From the NCBI GenBank assembly GCA_050250665.1, contig JBFWOF010000069.1, forward strand, positions 1 to 25,956: a stretch of 25,956 bases of DNA. The letters are read 5' to 3'. The stretch is from JADKFD01 sp050250665 (GTDB lineage Bacteria; Pseudomonadota; Gammaproteobacteria; Xanthomonadales; SZUA-5). Made by a program: the position numbers and the translations under genes. Under the pieces are notes generated by a model. It was not told the DNA's origin and searched no databases. It was given only the letters and a program-made list of their open reading frames with translations. Within the stretch, counting starts at the first letter, position 1. Every line of letters starts with the position of its first letter. Of the stretch, positions 1 through 7,033 are shown piece by piece.

Positions 1-500
1 GGGGCGCCCTTGGATCGGCAGCTTTCGCAACAGCGAAAACGGCAAAAGGTGATCCGCATTGAGTGGACACGAATAGAAGGTGGTCCAGCGAAAACTGGCT
101 CTTCGACCGATCACTTGAGGATGACGATAGGATCGCCGCAACGACAACGGAAGTTCATGTAACGGAAAGCAAAACGAGCCGCAGATTCCTTGACGTTCGG
201 AAAGCCCTCATAGAAGGCCGGGTCCGCGCGCCCGGGCGCCTGTCCAGGGGCAGAGCCGTCATGCGCGCGGCGCCCGGCAGACCAAGCCGCGGCCGCCGGC
301 GCGAACAACGCTTGCTCAGCCTCTGGATCCGACGCGCGCCGGAGCCGCGCTACGTCCTGTTGGCCGGCTTGGCCCCAGCCCGGAATCTGCGGCTTTGTCA
401 GGGATCGAACGAAGATCAAAAGCGCCGAGTGCAACTCGGCGATCCCGGCGGCCGGTCGCGATCGGGCGCCGGTCCGCTCTTCCCTTTTTCTTTTCCCGCT
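1..500. other. Left-edge non-coding stretch
   Basis: I find no convincing gene here. Open frames exist on both strands (63-524 plus, 111-434 minus), but they overlap each other, are rich in Arg/Pro/Gly/Ala as expected from GC-rich non-coding DNA, and lack ribosome binding sites and recognisable domains. A plus-strand frame is open from base 1 and stops at 160-162, so it could be the tail of a truncated gene, but its sequence suggests nothing. The last 85 bases hold the terminator and purine/pyrimidine tract of the neighbouring CBS-domain gene, listed separately. Confidence 0.5.
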
Positions 501-503
501 CTA
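413..503 (-). repeat. Composite purine-tract plus hairpin repeat, copy 1
   Basis: Read on the minus strand, the TAG stop of the CBS gene (501-503) runs directly into AGCGGGAAAAG and a purine-rich tract. The complementary pyrimidine run at 477-497 is uninterrupted. About 35-45 bases of GC-rich spacer follow, then the 423-441 hairpin and TTTTGATC. The same order (purine tract with GAGCGGGAA, spacer, GATCGCCG hairpin, TTTGATC) is found at 5159-5265 on the plus strand. Two copies in the same internal order but opposite genomic orientation argue for a dispersed repeat unit; its function is unknown. Confidence 0.55.
417..441 (-). terminator. Rho-independent terminator of the CBS-domain gene
   Basis: On the minus strand a perfect 8-bp stem (CGCCGAGT / ACTCGGCG, bases 423-441) with a 3-base loop is followed by CTTTTGATC. 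It lies about 60 bases beyond the stop codon of the CBS-domain gene and is correctly oriented to end the minus-strand run. A close relative of this hairpin occurs at 5237-5255 on the plus strand, so it may belong to a dispersed repeat as well as act as a terminator. Confidence 0.65.
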
Positions 504-932
504 ACCGGCGATGTACTGGGTTAGCTGCTGAATTTCCGCGTCCTGCTCCTGGATGATGGCGCGGACGATATCGCCAATCGACAGCACGCCCAGCACCTTG
601 TCGCCTTCAAGCACCGGCAGGTGGCGGATGCGGCGACTGTGCATCAGCCGCATGCATTCGCGCACATTGTTCGAGGGTTTCACGGTGACCAGCGGCGCCG
701 GGGTCATGATGGCCGATACCGGCGTGTCCATGGACGAGCGCCCCAGCAGAATCACCTTGCGCGCGTAGTCGCGCTCGCTGAGGATGCCGACGAGCGTGTC
801 GCCCTCCATGACCAGCAGCGCCCCGACCGACTTCTCGGCCATCAGGCGGATGCCATCGATCACTGGGTCCGAAGGCTTCAGGCTGTAGATATCCGAGCCC
901 TTTTCCGCAAGCAACTGGCTGACCGGAATCAT
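501..932 (-). CDS. Two-CBS-domain protein
   Basis: A 143-residue cytosolic protein made almost entirely of two CBS domains, about residues 19-72 and 82-135. The segments SERDYARKVILLG and SIGDIVRAII are the typical CBS ends, and MTPAPLVTVKP links the two halves. Paired CBS domains form a Bateman module that usually binds adenine nucleotides and often acts as an energy or redox sensor; no effector domain is attached, so its partner is unknown. I chose the ATG at 930-932 because a perfect AAGGAGG (939-945) lies 6 bases upstream; an in-frame start at 1031 would add 33 residues unlike the family. It is the last gene of the minus-strand run, 118 bases after the membrane-protein gene, so it may have its own promoter. 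A terminator follows the stop. Confidence 0.9.
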   Translation of the reverse strand: MIPVSQLLAEKGSDIYSLKPSDPVIDGIRLMAEKSVGALLVMEGDTLVGILSERDYARKVILLGRSSMDTPVSAIMTPAPLVTVKPSNNVRECMRLMHSRRIRHLPVLEGDKVLGVLSIGDIVRAIIQEQDAEIQQLTQYIAG

Positions 933-1050
933 CGGATGCCTCCTTCGGTGCGCTTCGACCCCTGCATTATTTTCACGTTGCGCGCAAAGGTGCAAACGAT
1001 TTGGCGTGGGTGACCATGGCGCAGCTCGCACCCGCTCGGCACCCGGCGGC

Positions 1051-2112
1051 TCAGCCAGATTGCTCCCTGGCGTCCTGCACCCCGTGCAACCAGGCGAGTC
1101 GTCCCAGGGCGAGCAGCAGCCAGCAAACGACAGGAGCGCTGGACAGCCACCAGTAAGTCACGATGGGTTTGCCCAGAGCAACCAAAATGCTGAGGTACGC
1201 CGACGCGGGGCCATTCGGCAAGATAGCCTCCAACTGTGGCACTTCGTAGACAAACCAGACGGTGAGCCAGACCAATGTTGCCGCAGCGGGCAGCAGCAAC
1301 AGAAACAGGCGCCAGTGCAGCGCGATCAGATCCAGGAACAGATCACGCCTTAGCCATGCTCGTCGCCCGCGCCATGCCTCGGGCAAGGTGTTGGTTCGCA
1401 GCAAGACCGCCAAAAGCAGCATCGTCAGTGCCAGGCTGATCAAGCTGTCGAGCAGAAACCACGCGGCCATGGCAATAACGCCGCCGATCCGCGACTCCAC
1501 CCAGATTCCGAGCAGCCACAGTCCTGCACGCAGTCCCAGAAGGCCCGCCGCGGTCCAGGCTGCTTTCCCAAGAGGCTGACGTCGAAGCCAGAGAATGGGA
1601 AATGAAGGTGACACGCATTCCCGGCGCCACATCCACCACGGCCCAACAATGATCAGCAGCAGTGTGCAGGCTAAGGTCACGCCCATCAGTTCTTGGAACA
1701 TCGGCAGTTCGGCTGACAGGCCGACTGCAACGGCCGCAATGACGACCCCAACAACCCAGAGAAAGCGACTCTTCACGCTCCATCGCAGCGCGGCAGAGAT
1801 AGCGCCTTTGCGGTCCACGCCCAGAAAATCACCGAGGCGCGAGCAGAACCAGACCAGCAGGCCCATGCCGATGACGATCAGGATTGCCAGAACTTCTGGT
1901 GGTGCCAGCCAGCTCAGGATTTCCCGCCACGGCAAGATTTCGCGATCCTGTTCGGCGCTGATGAAATAGCCGTCAAGCTCAGCGATCCAGATTCGGGCGA
2001 GGGGCGGCAGGACCAGCAGTAGTCCGATGAACGCGCCCGACACTCCGGCGCGCAGTGCAGAGCGCAAGTCTGGGACGTTACCGGTTTGGTCTGTTTCGGG
2101 ATCATCCTGCAT
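1051..2112 (-). CDS. Multi-pass membrane protein of unknown function
   Basis: I do not recognise this 353-residue protein. It has about eight hydrophobic segments (roughly residues 25-43, 74-92, 117-135, 143-161, 185-204, 210-238, 265-287 and 303-342), so it is very probably an integral inner-membrane protein. The N-terminus (MQDDPETDQT) is short, acidic and hydrophilic, and basic stretches such as WRGRRAWLRRD lie between helices. The overall look, many Trp and Leu with conserved-looking WRLFLLLLP and WWLSSAP segments, is reminiscent of generic DUF-type membrane proteins, but I cannot name a family. The ATG at 2110-2112 follows the preceding gene's stop by 17 bases, suggesting co-transcription, although no strong ribosome binding site is visible. 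The same frame is open back to 2724, but that part only shadows the neighbouring gene. Confidence 0.75.
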   Translation of the reverse strand: MQDDPETDQTGNVPDLRSALRAGVSGAFIGLLLVLPPLARIWIAELDGYFISAEQDREILPWREILSWLAPPEVLAILIVIGMGLLVWFCSRLGDFLGVDRKGAISAALRWSVKSRFLWVVGVVIAAVAVGLSAELPMFQELMGVTLACTLLLIIVGPWWMWRRECVSPSFPILWLRRQPLGKAAWTAAGLLGLRAGLWLLGIWVESRIGGVIAMAAWFLLDSLISLALTMLLLAVLLRTNTLPEAWRGRRAWLRRDLFLDLIALHWRLFLLLLPAAATLVWLTVWFVYEVPQLEAILPNGPASAYLSILVALGKPIVTYWWLSSAPVVCWLLLALGRLAWLHGVQDAREQSG

Positions 2113-2129
2113 CGGTCGTGTCTGCGTGA

Positions 2130-3269
2130 CTAGGGCGCGCCGGGGACGGATGCCGCAGATTCGCCCGCAATCTCCACCCAATCGGCCCGATGCGCGTCCG
2201 GGAAATACTGCTCGCGCAGGCGCTGGGCCTCGCTCTCTGCGCGTTCGCGCTCGGCGCCGTCCAGGGTGCCGCGCAGGCGTTCGATCAGGGCGGTGGCGAC
2301 GCTGCGCTGTTGATCCGGGCAGACGCGCTCGCACAGCTGCGCATAGCGGTAGGCAGCTTGCGCATCGCTGCCGGCCACCTGGCGCAGCGGCGATGGTGGG
2401 AAGGATTCCGCGAGCATCTCGCGCATGCCGGGCGGGAAGGTCTTGCCTGTTTCCGGACGCAGCGGCGGCGGAATCCACTCGGGATCGTAGGCTTCCATCA
2501 GCTGGGCCACGGCCTGGGCACTGTGCAGTGCCATCGCCTGGGTGAGGAAGGACAGGGCGCGTTCGCGATAGCGTTCGACGCGATCTCCCTGTTCGATCGC
2601 CCGTTCCAGTTTGATCGCCGGATTGACTGCGAACAGGATCAATCCCTCCAGTTCGCCCAGCAGCGCGGCGCGCCATTGCGCCTCGAAGCGCAAGCGGTCG
2701 TCCGGATCGGTGAAACCGAGGCATTGCTGCTCATGCTTGGCCATCAACTCGGCGGCGCCTTCGGTCATCTTCTCGAGCTGCGACTTCTCACCGTCCTGAT
2801 CGTTGAAGAGGATGGCGACCGAATTTCCCTGATGCTGCGGATTCTTGCGTGCTTCGTCCAGATCCAGTGCCATGCCCAGGCCGAGGCGGCCTTGGCGATA
2901 CAGCTCGCATTGTTCAGTCTGCCGCAGCAGACGCAGAGTGGCCTCGCGCGAGCCGCTGCGCATCAGCTCGATCAGCTGCGGCGCGCTCTGGGTCAGCGGC
3001 AGCGATTCCGGCGGCAGGGCGGGCGGCGCGCTCATGGTCGCGGTATTCGGTACATCGGCAACGAAGGATGTGCGGGCACCGGTTGCGGCGGTCTGCGCGT
3101 CGCCGCTGACCGGGGCGCCCGTTTCAGCCTGAGCTGAAGCCTCAGCCGTCGTTGCGGCGCTGTGGCCCGCTTCTACCCTCACTGCTGCCGGCGAACCTTG
3201 CAGTCGCGAGACGACATAGCCGCCAAGGCCAGCCAGCAGGACCATTCCCAGAACCACGCTTGCGCGCAT
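2130..3269 (-). CDS. Membrane-anchored, Ala/Glu-rich envelope protein of unknown function
   Basis: A 379-residue protein that I cannot assign to a named family. The N-terminus has one hydrophobic segment (about residues 5-20, VVLGMVLLAGLGGYVV) preceded by Met-Arg, giving a signal anchor. A low-complexity Ala/Thr/Ser/Glu linker follows to about residue 65. The rest is helical and rich in Arg, Glu, Gln and Leu, with several Cys residues (EQCELYR, EQQCLGF, LCERVC), consistent with an extracytoplasmic domain, perhaps of Sel1/TPR-like helical repeats around residues 230-365; the latter is inference. I prefer the ATG at 3267-3269 because AGAGGGG lies 9 bases upstream; the in-frame GTG at 3276-3278 would place that motif against the start codon. 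The gene precedes the multi-pass membrane gene by 17 bases, so the two may act together. Confidence 0.75.
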   Translation of the reverse strand: MRASVVLGMVLLAGLGGYVVSRLQGSPAAVRVEAGHSAATTAEASAQAETGAPVSGDAQTAATGARTSFVADVPNTATMSAPPALPPESLPLTQSAPQLIELMRSGSREATLRLLRQTEQCELYRQGRLGLGMALDLDEARKNPQHQGNSVAILFNDQDGEKSQLEKMTEGAAELMAKHEQQCLGFTDPDDRLRFEAQWRAALLGELEGLILFAVNPAIKLERAIEQGDRVERYRERALSFLTQAMALHSAQAVAQLMEAYDPEWIPPPLRPETGKTFPPGMREMLAESFPPSPLRQVAGSDAQAAYRYAQLCERVCPDQQRSVATALIERLRGTLDGAERERAESEAQRLREQYFPDAHRADWVEIAGESAASVPGAP

Positions 3270-3351
3270 GCCTCGCACCCCTCTGCCAGATCAGCGCGTG
3301 AGCATAGGGGGCACGCGGAGCAAATGCTACTGAACGTAAATCCGCGCTTGA

Positions 3352-4731
3352 TCAACCATAACGCTGCTGCAGATAGGCGAAGGCCGCGCGCAGGCCCTGG
3401 CAGTCGCCGCCGGCGGGGCGTCCGGGTTTGCCTTCGCTCCAGCAGTAGGTGTCCAGGTGTGCCCAGGGGATGCTGTCGGGCACGAAGCGCTTCAGATACA
3501 AGGCTGCGGTGATGGCGCCACCCATGCGCGAGCTGCCGGAATTGTTCATGTCGGCGATCTTGCTGTCGATCAGGCTGTAATAGTCCTCCCACAGCGGCAT
3601 GGCCCAGAGCGGATCGCCGACTTCGCGGCCAGCGGCAATCAGATCCAGTGACAGCTCGTCGCGGTTGGCGAACAGCGCCGGCAGATCCGGACCCAGCGCC
3701 ATGCGGGCAGCGCCGGTCAGTGTGGCGAAATCCAGAATCAGCTCGGGCTTGCTCTCGCTGGCGTAGGTCAGCGCGTCACAGAGCACGACCCGGCCTTCGG
3801 CGTCGGTGTTACCGATCTCTATCGACAGACCAGCGCGGGTGGCGATGACTTCGCCGGGTCGGTAAGCGTCCGGGCCCACGGCGTTCTCAACGGCGCCGAT
3901 CAACAGCTGCAAACACACTGGCAGGCGCGCCTGCATGATCAGCTGCGCCAGCTGTATGGCCACGGCAGCGCCGCCCATGTCCTTCTTCATGGCCGCCATG
4001 CCGTCGGCGGACTTGAGATCCAGTCCGCCGGTATCGAAACACACGCCCTTGCCGACGATGGCAATGCGCGGAGCATTCGGGTCACCCCAGAGCAGCTCGA
4101 TCAGGCGCGGCGCACGGTGACTGGCGCGGCCGACCGCGTGAATGGCCGGGAAGTTCTCGACCAGCAGCTGCTCGCCGACGATGGCCCGGAAATCGGCCTG
4201 ATGGCGGCTGGCCAGTTCGCCCACGTATTGCTGCATCTGGTCCGGGCCCAGATCCTCGGTCGGCGTATTGACCAGATCGCGGGCGCCATGCGCGGCAGCG
4301 GCAATGCGTTCGAGTTCGATGCGCGCGTCGTCGTTCTGCACCAGCAACCGGGCGGGCGCACGCGCGGCCCGCGGCCGGTAGCGCAGGAATTGATAGGCGC
4401 CGAGCGCAAAGCCCAGCGCCAGACGCAGACGGGTGCCGGCCGGAAGCTCCGGATCCAGCGTGTAGGCCTGGGGTGGCAGGCTCAGGGCCGCATTGCCCAG
4501 GGTCCAGATGTCCTCCTGGGAGCGGGCGCCGACGATGGCACGCACCACCTTGCCGCCTGCATCGAAACACAGGGCTTGGGTATAGCGTTTGCCTTCGAAG
4601 CGCTGCGCCGTCAGCTGGGCCTGGGTGGCCTCGTCCTGCGCTGCGAGCCAGGCCGAAAACTCGGCTTCGAACACCACAGTCAGCGGCGTGGCTTCCGGCG
4701 CATCGGCAATCAGGATCGGATCGGTGGACAA
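3352..4731 (-). CDS. Leucyl aminopeptidase family protein (peptidase M17)
   Basis: A 459-residue cytosolic metallo-aminopeptidase that releases N-terminal residues from peptides, using two divalent metal ions. The catalytic C-terminal domain is intact: VGKGVCFDTGG (K228, D233), catalytic K240, DMGGAA (D251) and the family signature NTDAEGR (D310, E312, R314). The spacing of these residues matches E. coli PepA (K270, D275, K282, D293, D352, E354, R356). The N-terminal domain (about 1-150) is divergent, as in the shorter PepA/PepB-like paralogues of proteobacteria, so I give no symbol. The start appears to be TTG at 4729-4731, with GGAG 7 bases upstream; no ATG is available nearby in frame. It follows the vanZ-like gene by 32 bases and may be co-transcribed with it. 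Confidence 0.93.
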   Translation of the reverse strand: MSTDPILIADAPEATPLTVVFEAEFSAWLAAQDEATQAQLTAQRFEGKRYTQALCFDAGGKVVRAIVGARSQEDIWTLGNAALSLPPQAYTLDPELPAGTRLRLALGFALGAYQFLRYRPRAARAPARLLVQNDDARIELERIAAAAHGARDLVNTPTEDLGPDQMQQYVGELASRHQADFRAIVGEQLLVENFPAIHAVGRASHRAPRLIELLWGDPNAPRIAIVGKGVCFDTGGLDLKSADGMAAMKKDMGGAAVAIQLAQLIMQARLPVCLQLLIGAVENAVGPDAYRPGEVIATRAGLSIEIGNTDAEGRVVLCDALTYASESKPELILDFATLTGAARMALGPDLPALFANRDELSLDLIAAGREVGDPLWAMPLWEDYYSLIDSKIADMNNSGSSRMGGAITAALYLKRFVPDSIPWAHLDTYCWSEGKPGRPAGGDCQGLRAAFAYLQQRYG

Positions 4732-4763
4732 AGGCAGGCTCCGGCAGCGGCAAAGCCGACATT

Positions 4764-5147
4764 CTACAGGCTGGACCTGCCAGCCAGCCGTGAATCGATG
4801 CGCTCGAGCACTCGACCCAGCGGCGTGCTCAGCAGCCCCCAGCCGATGGCCATGCCGGCGAGGTTGGCGGCCATGTCAGCCAGCTCGGCGGTGCGCGGTG
4901 GCAGCAACGATTGCAGGCACTCGATGGTGACGCCGTAAACAATCAGTGCGGCGATCACCAGCAGGCGGCGGCGTAGACTGGCACCCACCAGCTGTCCGAA
5001 GTAAAGCGTGAGCACGATGTAGGCCAGCGCGTGATTGAGCTTGTCGCCGCTGGGTATGTCCAGATCCGGGCCGCGGATGGGCAGCAGCGACAAGGCCGTG
5101 ATCACGGCGATGAGGATAAAACCCAGGAACCACCAGAGAGTGCGCAT
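4764..5147 (-). CDS. VanZ-like family membrane protein
   Basis: A 127-residue inner-membrane protein with the VanZ-like fold: a first helix (about residues 4-22), the family pattern SGDKLNHALAYIVLTLYFG around residues 33-51, a central helix (LLVIAALIVYGVTIECLQSLLPP) and a final ELADMAANLAGMAIGWGL segment. VanZ itself confers low-level teicoplanin resistance in enterococci, but most proteobacterial members have no assigned function and resistance should not be inferred. The ATG at 5145-5147 gives a normal N-terminus. The in-frame extension to 5249 would translate the purine tract as a Phe/Pro-rich leader, which is not credible. The next gene, the M17 peptidase, is 32 bases downstream. Confidence 0.88.
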   Translation of the reverse strand: MRTLWWFLGFILIAVITALSLLPIRGPDLDIPSGDKLNHALAYIVLTLYFGQLVGASLRRRLLVIAALIVYGVTIECLQSLLPPRTAELADMAANLAGMAIGWGLLSTPLGRVLERIDSRLAGRSSL

Positions 5148-5158
5148 GTGCCTTGTTT

Positions 5159-5265
5159 GGGAAAAGGGGAAAAGGAAAAGGGAAAAAGGAAAAGGGGAGA
5201 GCGGGAAGCCGGCGACCCTGGACTCAGAGGCGAGATCGCCGGGTTGCACTCGGCGTCTTTGATCC
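5159..5265 (+). repeat. Composite purine-tract plus hairpin repeat, copy 2
   Basis: Bases 5159-5201 are 43 uninterrupted purines built of AAAAGG/AAAAGGGG units, followed by GCGGGAAG. About 30 bases further on is a hairpin (CGCCG at 5237-5241 and CGGCG at 5251-5255, extended by a G-T and a G-C pair, loop TTGCA) and then TCTTTGATC. The order and much of the hairpin sequence match the element at 413-503 read on the opposite strand. Here it lies immediately upstream of the vanZ-like start codon, on the non-template side, so unlike copy 1 it does not follow a stop codon. Confidence 0.55.
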
Positions 5266-5465
5266 TTGCTCTATACCGGATCGGCCGGCACCGGTGGCTA
5301 CGCAAAGGTGGCCAGGGCGGGGCAAGACGTGCCATGTGTTGCGGGCCACAGGCTTCGGACCCAATCCGCGATCCGGCTGATGGACACGGTTGCCGGCATG
5401 CCGGCCGCTGGCGTCATTGCGAGCCCGTGTGTCGGACCAACACTGCCTACGGGTCATGAACCCCG

Positions 5466-5552
5466 GCGTCATTGCGAGCGTAGCGAAGCAATCCAGAGGC
5501 ACAGCTTCGGAAGCACTGGATTGCTTCGTCGCTGCGCTCCTCGCAATGACGC
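5466..5552. repeat. REP-like long inverted repeat
   Basis: The left arm (5466-5496, GCGTCATTGCGAGCG... to ...AATCCAG) is nearly complementary to the right arm (5516-5552, CTGGATTGC... to ...GCAATGACGC); the right arm is about 6 bases longer at an internal site. The 19-base loop contains its own small hairpin GCTT-CGG-AAGC. The arm motif TCATTGCGAG...GAAGCAATC is of a kind commonly seen as intergenic palindromes in proteobacteria. A 14-base direct copy of the arm tip lies at 5411-5424 without a partner arm. Confidence 0.75.
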
Positions 5553-5557
5553 TTTTT

Positions 5558-5638
5558 GTAGCCCGAAGTGCGCGCAGCGCTCTCCGGGCGGTGATGCAAA
5601 AAGCGCCAGGGAGCCGCTGCGCGGCACCCTCGGCCTAC
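5558..5638. repeat. Second imperfect inverted repeat
   Basis: The left arm 5558-5590 (GTAGCCCGAAGTGCGCG...) and right arm 5604-5638 (CGCCAGGGAGCCGCTGCGCG... ending CGGCCTAC) are imperfect reverse complements, sharing CGCTGCGCG, GGAG and CGG-CTAC blocks. They are separated by a 13-base A-rich loop, GTGATGCAAAAAG. It starts only 5 bases after the preceding inverted repeat and is unrelated to it in sequence. The structure could form a long stem-loop in RNA or DNA. Confidence 0.6.
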
Positions 5639-5728
5639 GTCGGTTTCGATGGTTCATGGTCCGTCGGCAGTGTCGGGCCGAAACAAGCAGCTCGCCATGG
5701 CCCGTCACTGCCGCCAGCTACCGATCTC

Positions 5729-5765
5729 CACCCTTTTCCTTCTTCCTTTTCCCCTTTCCCCGCTC
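5729..5765 (-). repeat. Purine tract directly after the midA stop codon
   Basis: On the coding (minus) strand the midA TGA (5766-5768) runs straight into GAGCGGGGAAAGGGGAAAAGG and further AAGG/AAAAGGG units; the plus strand carries 31 uninterrupted pyrimidines at 5731-5761. The AGCGGG(G)AAA start is shared with the tract after the CBS-gene stop and, inverted in order, with the 5159-5208 tract. No hairpin of the 423-441 type follows here. Confidence 0.6.
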
Positions 5766-6947
5766 TCAGAGCATCTGCCGCTGACCCATGCCGCGCAGTC
5801 CTTGCGGCAGCAAGGCCGGGTCGAGCTCGCGCCCGAGCAGCATCAGCTTGAAGCGTTCGCCCATTTCACCGGGAAGCATCAGGCGCTTGATTTCGGTGCT
5901 CAGACGCAGCCTTTGGCGGTCATCGAGCTCGGCCAGATGGGCATAGACCTGCTCGATGCCGGCGCCGATCAGAAAGCCGGCCTGGTTGTCGTAACCAAGC
6001 AGTTCCAGCCCCAGGCTGTGGCTGGCTTCGGCCAGTGCCGTGAAATCGACCGAGGCGGTGATGTCGTTCAGACCCGGGTACCAGTAGGGGTCTTCATGCA
6101 CCCGCTGACGGTAGTGGCAGATCAGGGTGCCTCGGGTGCGCTGCGGATGGTAGTACTCGCGGCGGCCGTAGCCGTAGTCGGCGAGCAGCACCAGACCGCT
6201 GCGCAGACAGGTGCTGATGCTGGCCAGCCAGGGCGTCAGTTCCGGCACGACTTCGCTCTGATAGCCGGTGGCCAGGGGAGCATCCAGTTGGCGCTGCAGG
6301 TGCTCGACCGCGGTCAGCAGGCCGGGACGCGGCGCCGCCAGGCAGTCCTGGAAGCGCTGATTGGCCAGCGTGACGCAGACCTCGCGCAATCCATCAGCGG
6401 CTATGCAGAAACGGGCGCAGGCCAGGGCGTCGACCACCTCGTTGCCGATGATGGCGCCGTCGAAGGCGGTTTCCGGCGGGCGGTCCAGCCAGCTGACCCG
6501 GTCCACGACGTCCGGTGCCTGCTCGGCCAGACGCTGTTGCTGGCGCTGCCGCAGATCGGCGCTGCGTTCCAGGATCAGATAGCGATCGGGCAGAGCGCGC
6601 CGGCGCGCCAGCGCCGCCAGCAGATCGCTGGCCAGTGCGCCACTGCCGGCACCGAGTTCCATGACGGACGGATGGGCCTTTGTGCGCAGCAGCGGTGCCA
6701 GTGTTTCGGCAATGACCTCCGCCATCACGCCACCGAGTTCCGGCGCGGTGACGAAGTCACCGGCGGCACCGAATTTGTGCGCGCCGGCCGCGTAATAGCC
6801 CAGCCCCGGCGCGTACAAGGCCAGTTCCATGTAGCGCTGGAAGGGCATGGGGCCGAGGTGCTCGATCTCCTCGGCGATCAGCGCGCACAACTGTGCCGAC
6901 ACCGCCTTGGCGTCGGCATCGGGCTCGGGCAGGTCCAGGCTATGCAT
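5766..6947 (-). CDS. MidA/NDUFAF7-type SAM-dependent methyltransferase (DUF185)
   Basis: A 393-residue cytosolic protein of the COG1565/MidA family. The human relative NDUFAF7 methylates an arginine of a complex I subunit; the bacterial substrate is not established. Recognisable segments are PMPFQRYMELALYAPGLGYY (about 33-52), GDFVTAPELGGVMAEV (63-78), the SAM-binding glycine loop ELGAGSGAL (97-105), ADYGYGRREYYHP and the late block GTLICHYRQRVHEDPYWYPG. Length is normal for the family. The ATG at 6945-6947 fits the family N-terminus, though no clear ribosome binding site precedes it. It lies 86 bases beyond the hemY stop, on the same strand, and may be its downstream partner. Confidence 0.92.
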   Translation of the reverse strand: MHSLDLPEPDADAKAVSAQLCALIAEEIEHLGPMPFQRYMELALYAPGLGYYAAGAHKFGAAGDFVTAPELGGVMAEVIAETLAPLLRTKAHPSVMELGAGSGALASDLLAALARRRALPDRYLILERSADLRQRQQQRLAEQAPDVVDRVSWLDRPPETAFDGAIIGNEVVDALACARFCIAADGLREVCVTLANQRFQDCLAAPRPGLLTAVEHLQRQLDAPLATGYQSEVVPELTPWLASISTCLRSGLVLLADYGYGRREYYHPQRTRGTLICHYRQRVHEDPYWYPGLNDITASVDFTALAEASHSLGLELLGYDNQAGFLIGAGIEQVYAHLAELDDRQRLRLSTEIKRLMLPGEMGERFKLMLLGRELDPALLPQGLRGMGQRQML

Positions 6948-7033
6948 GGGCGGGGTCGGGTTCGATGGGCTTGCCGCTAGTAGAGAGGTTCCGGGATGAC
7001 CCTGGCGCTACGCTTTCAATCTCGGATGCCCGC

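Larger units (their letters stand above)
5148..5765. other. Repeat-rich 618-base gap between midA and the vanZ-like gene
   Basis: No gene is credible here: all open frames are short, overlap repeats and lack start signals. The gap contains the composite element at 5159-5265, a partial copy (GCGTCATTGCGAGC at 5411-5424) of the next repeat, a long inverted repeat at 5466-5552, a second unrelated imperfect inverted repeat at 5558-5638, and the pyrimidine tract (plus strand) following the midA stop. It therefore separates the hem/midA block from the vanZ/peptidase block and probably holds the promoter for the latter, which I could not identify. Confidence 0.7.

Noticed and set aside
63..524. Possible 153-residue protein at the left edge (with an opposing 107-residue frame at 111-434)
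   Set aside because: Low-complexity Arg/Gly/Pro translation, no ribosome binding site, overlap with the terminator and purine-tract element.
4764..5147. VanZ-like protein as a glycopeptide resistance gene
   Set aside because: Only the broad VanZ-like family is supported; there are no van ligase, dehydrogenase or dipeptidase genes around it.
5649..6980. A 443-codon plus-strand frame antisense to midA
   Set aside because: midA is intact and recognisable on the other strand; this frame starts within repeats and has no recognisable motif.
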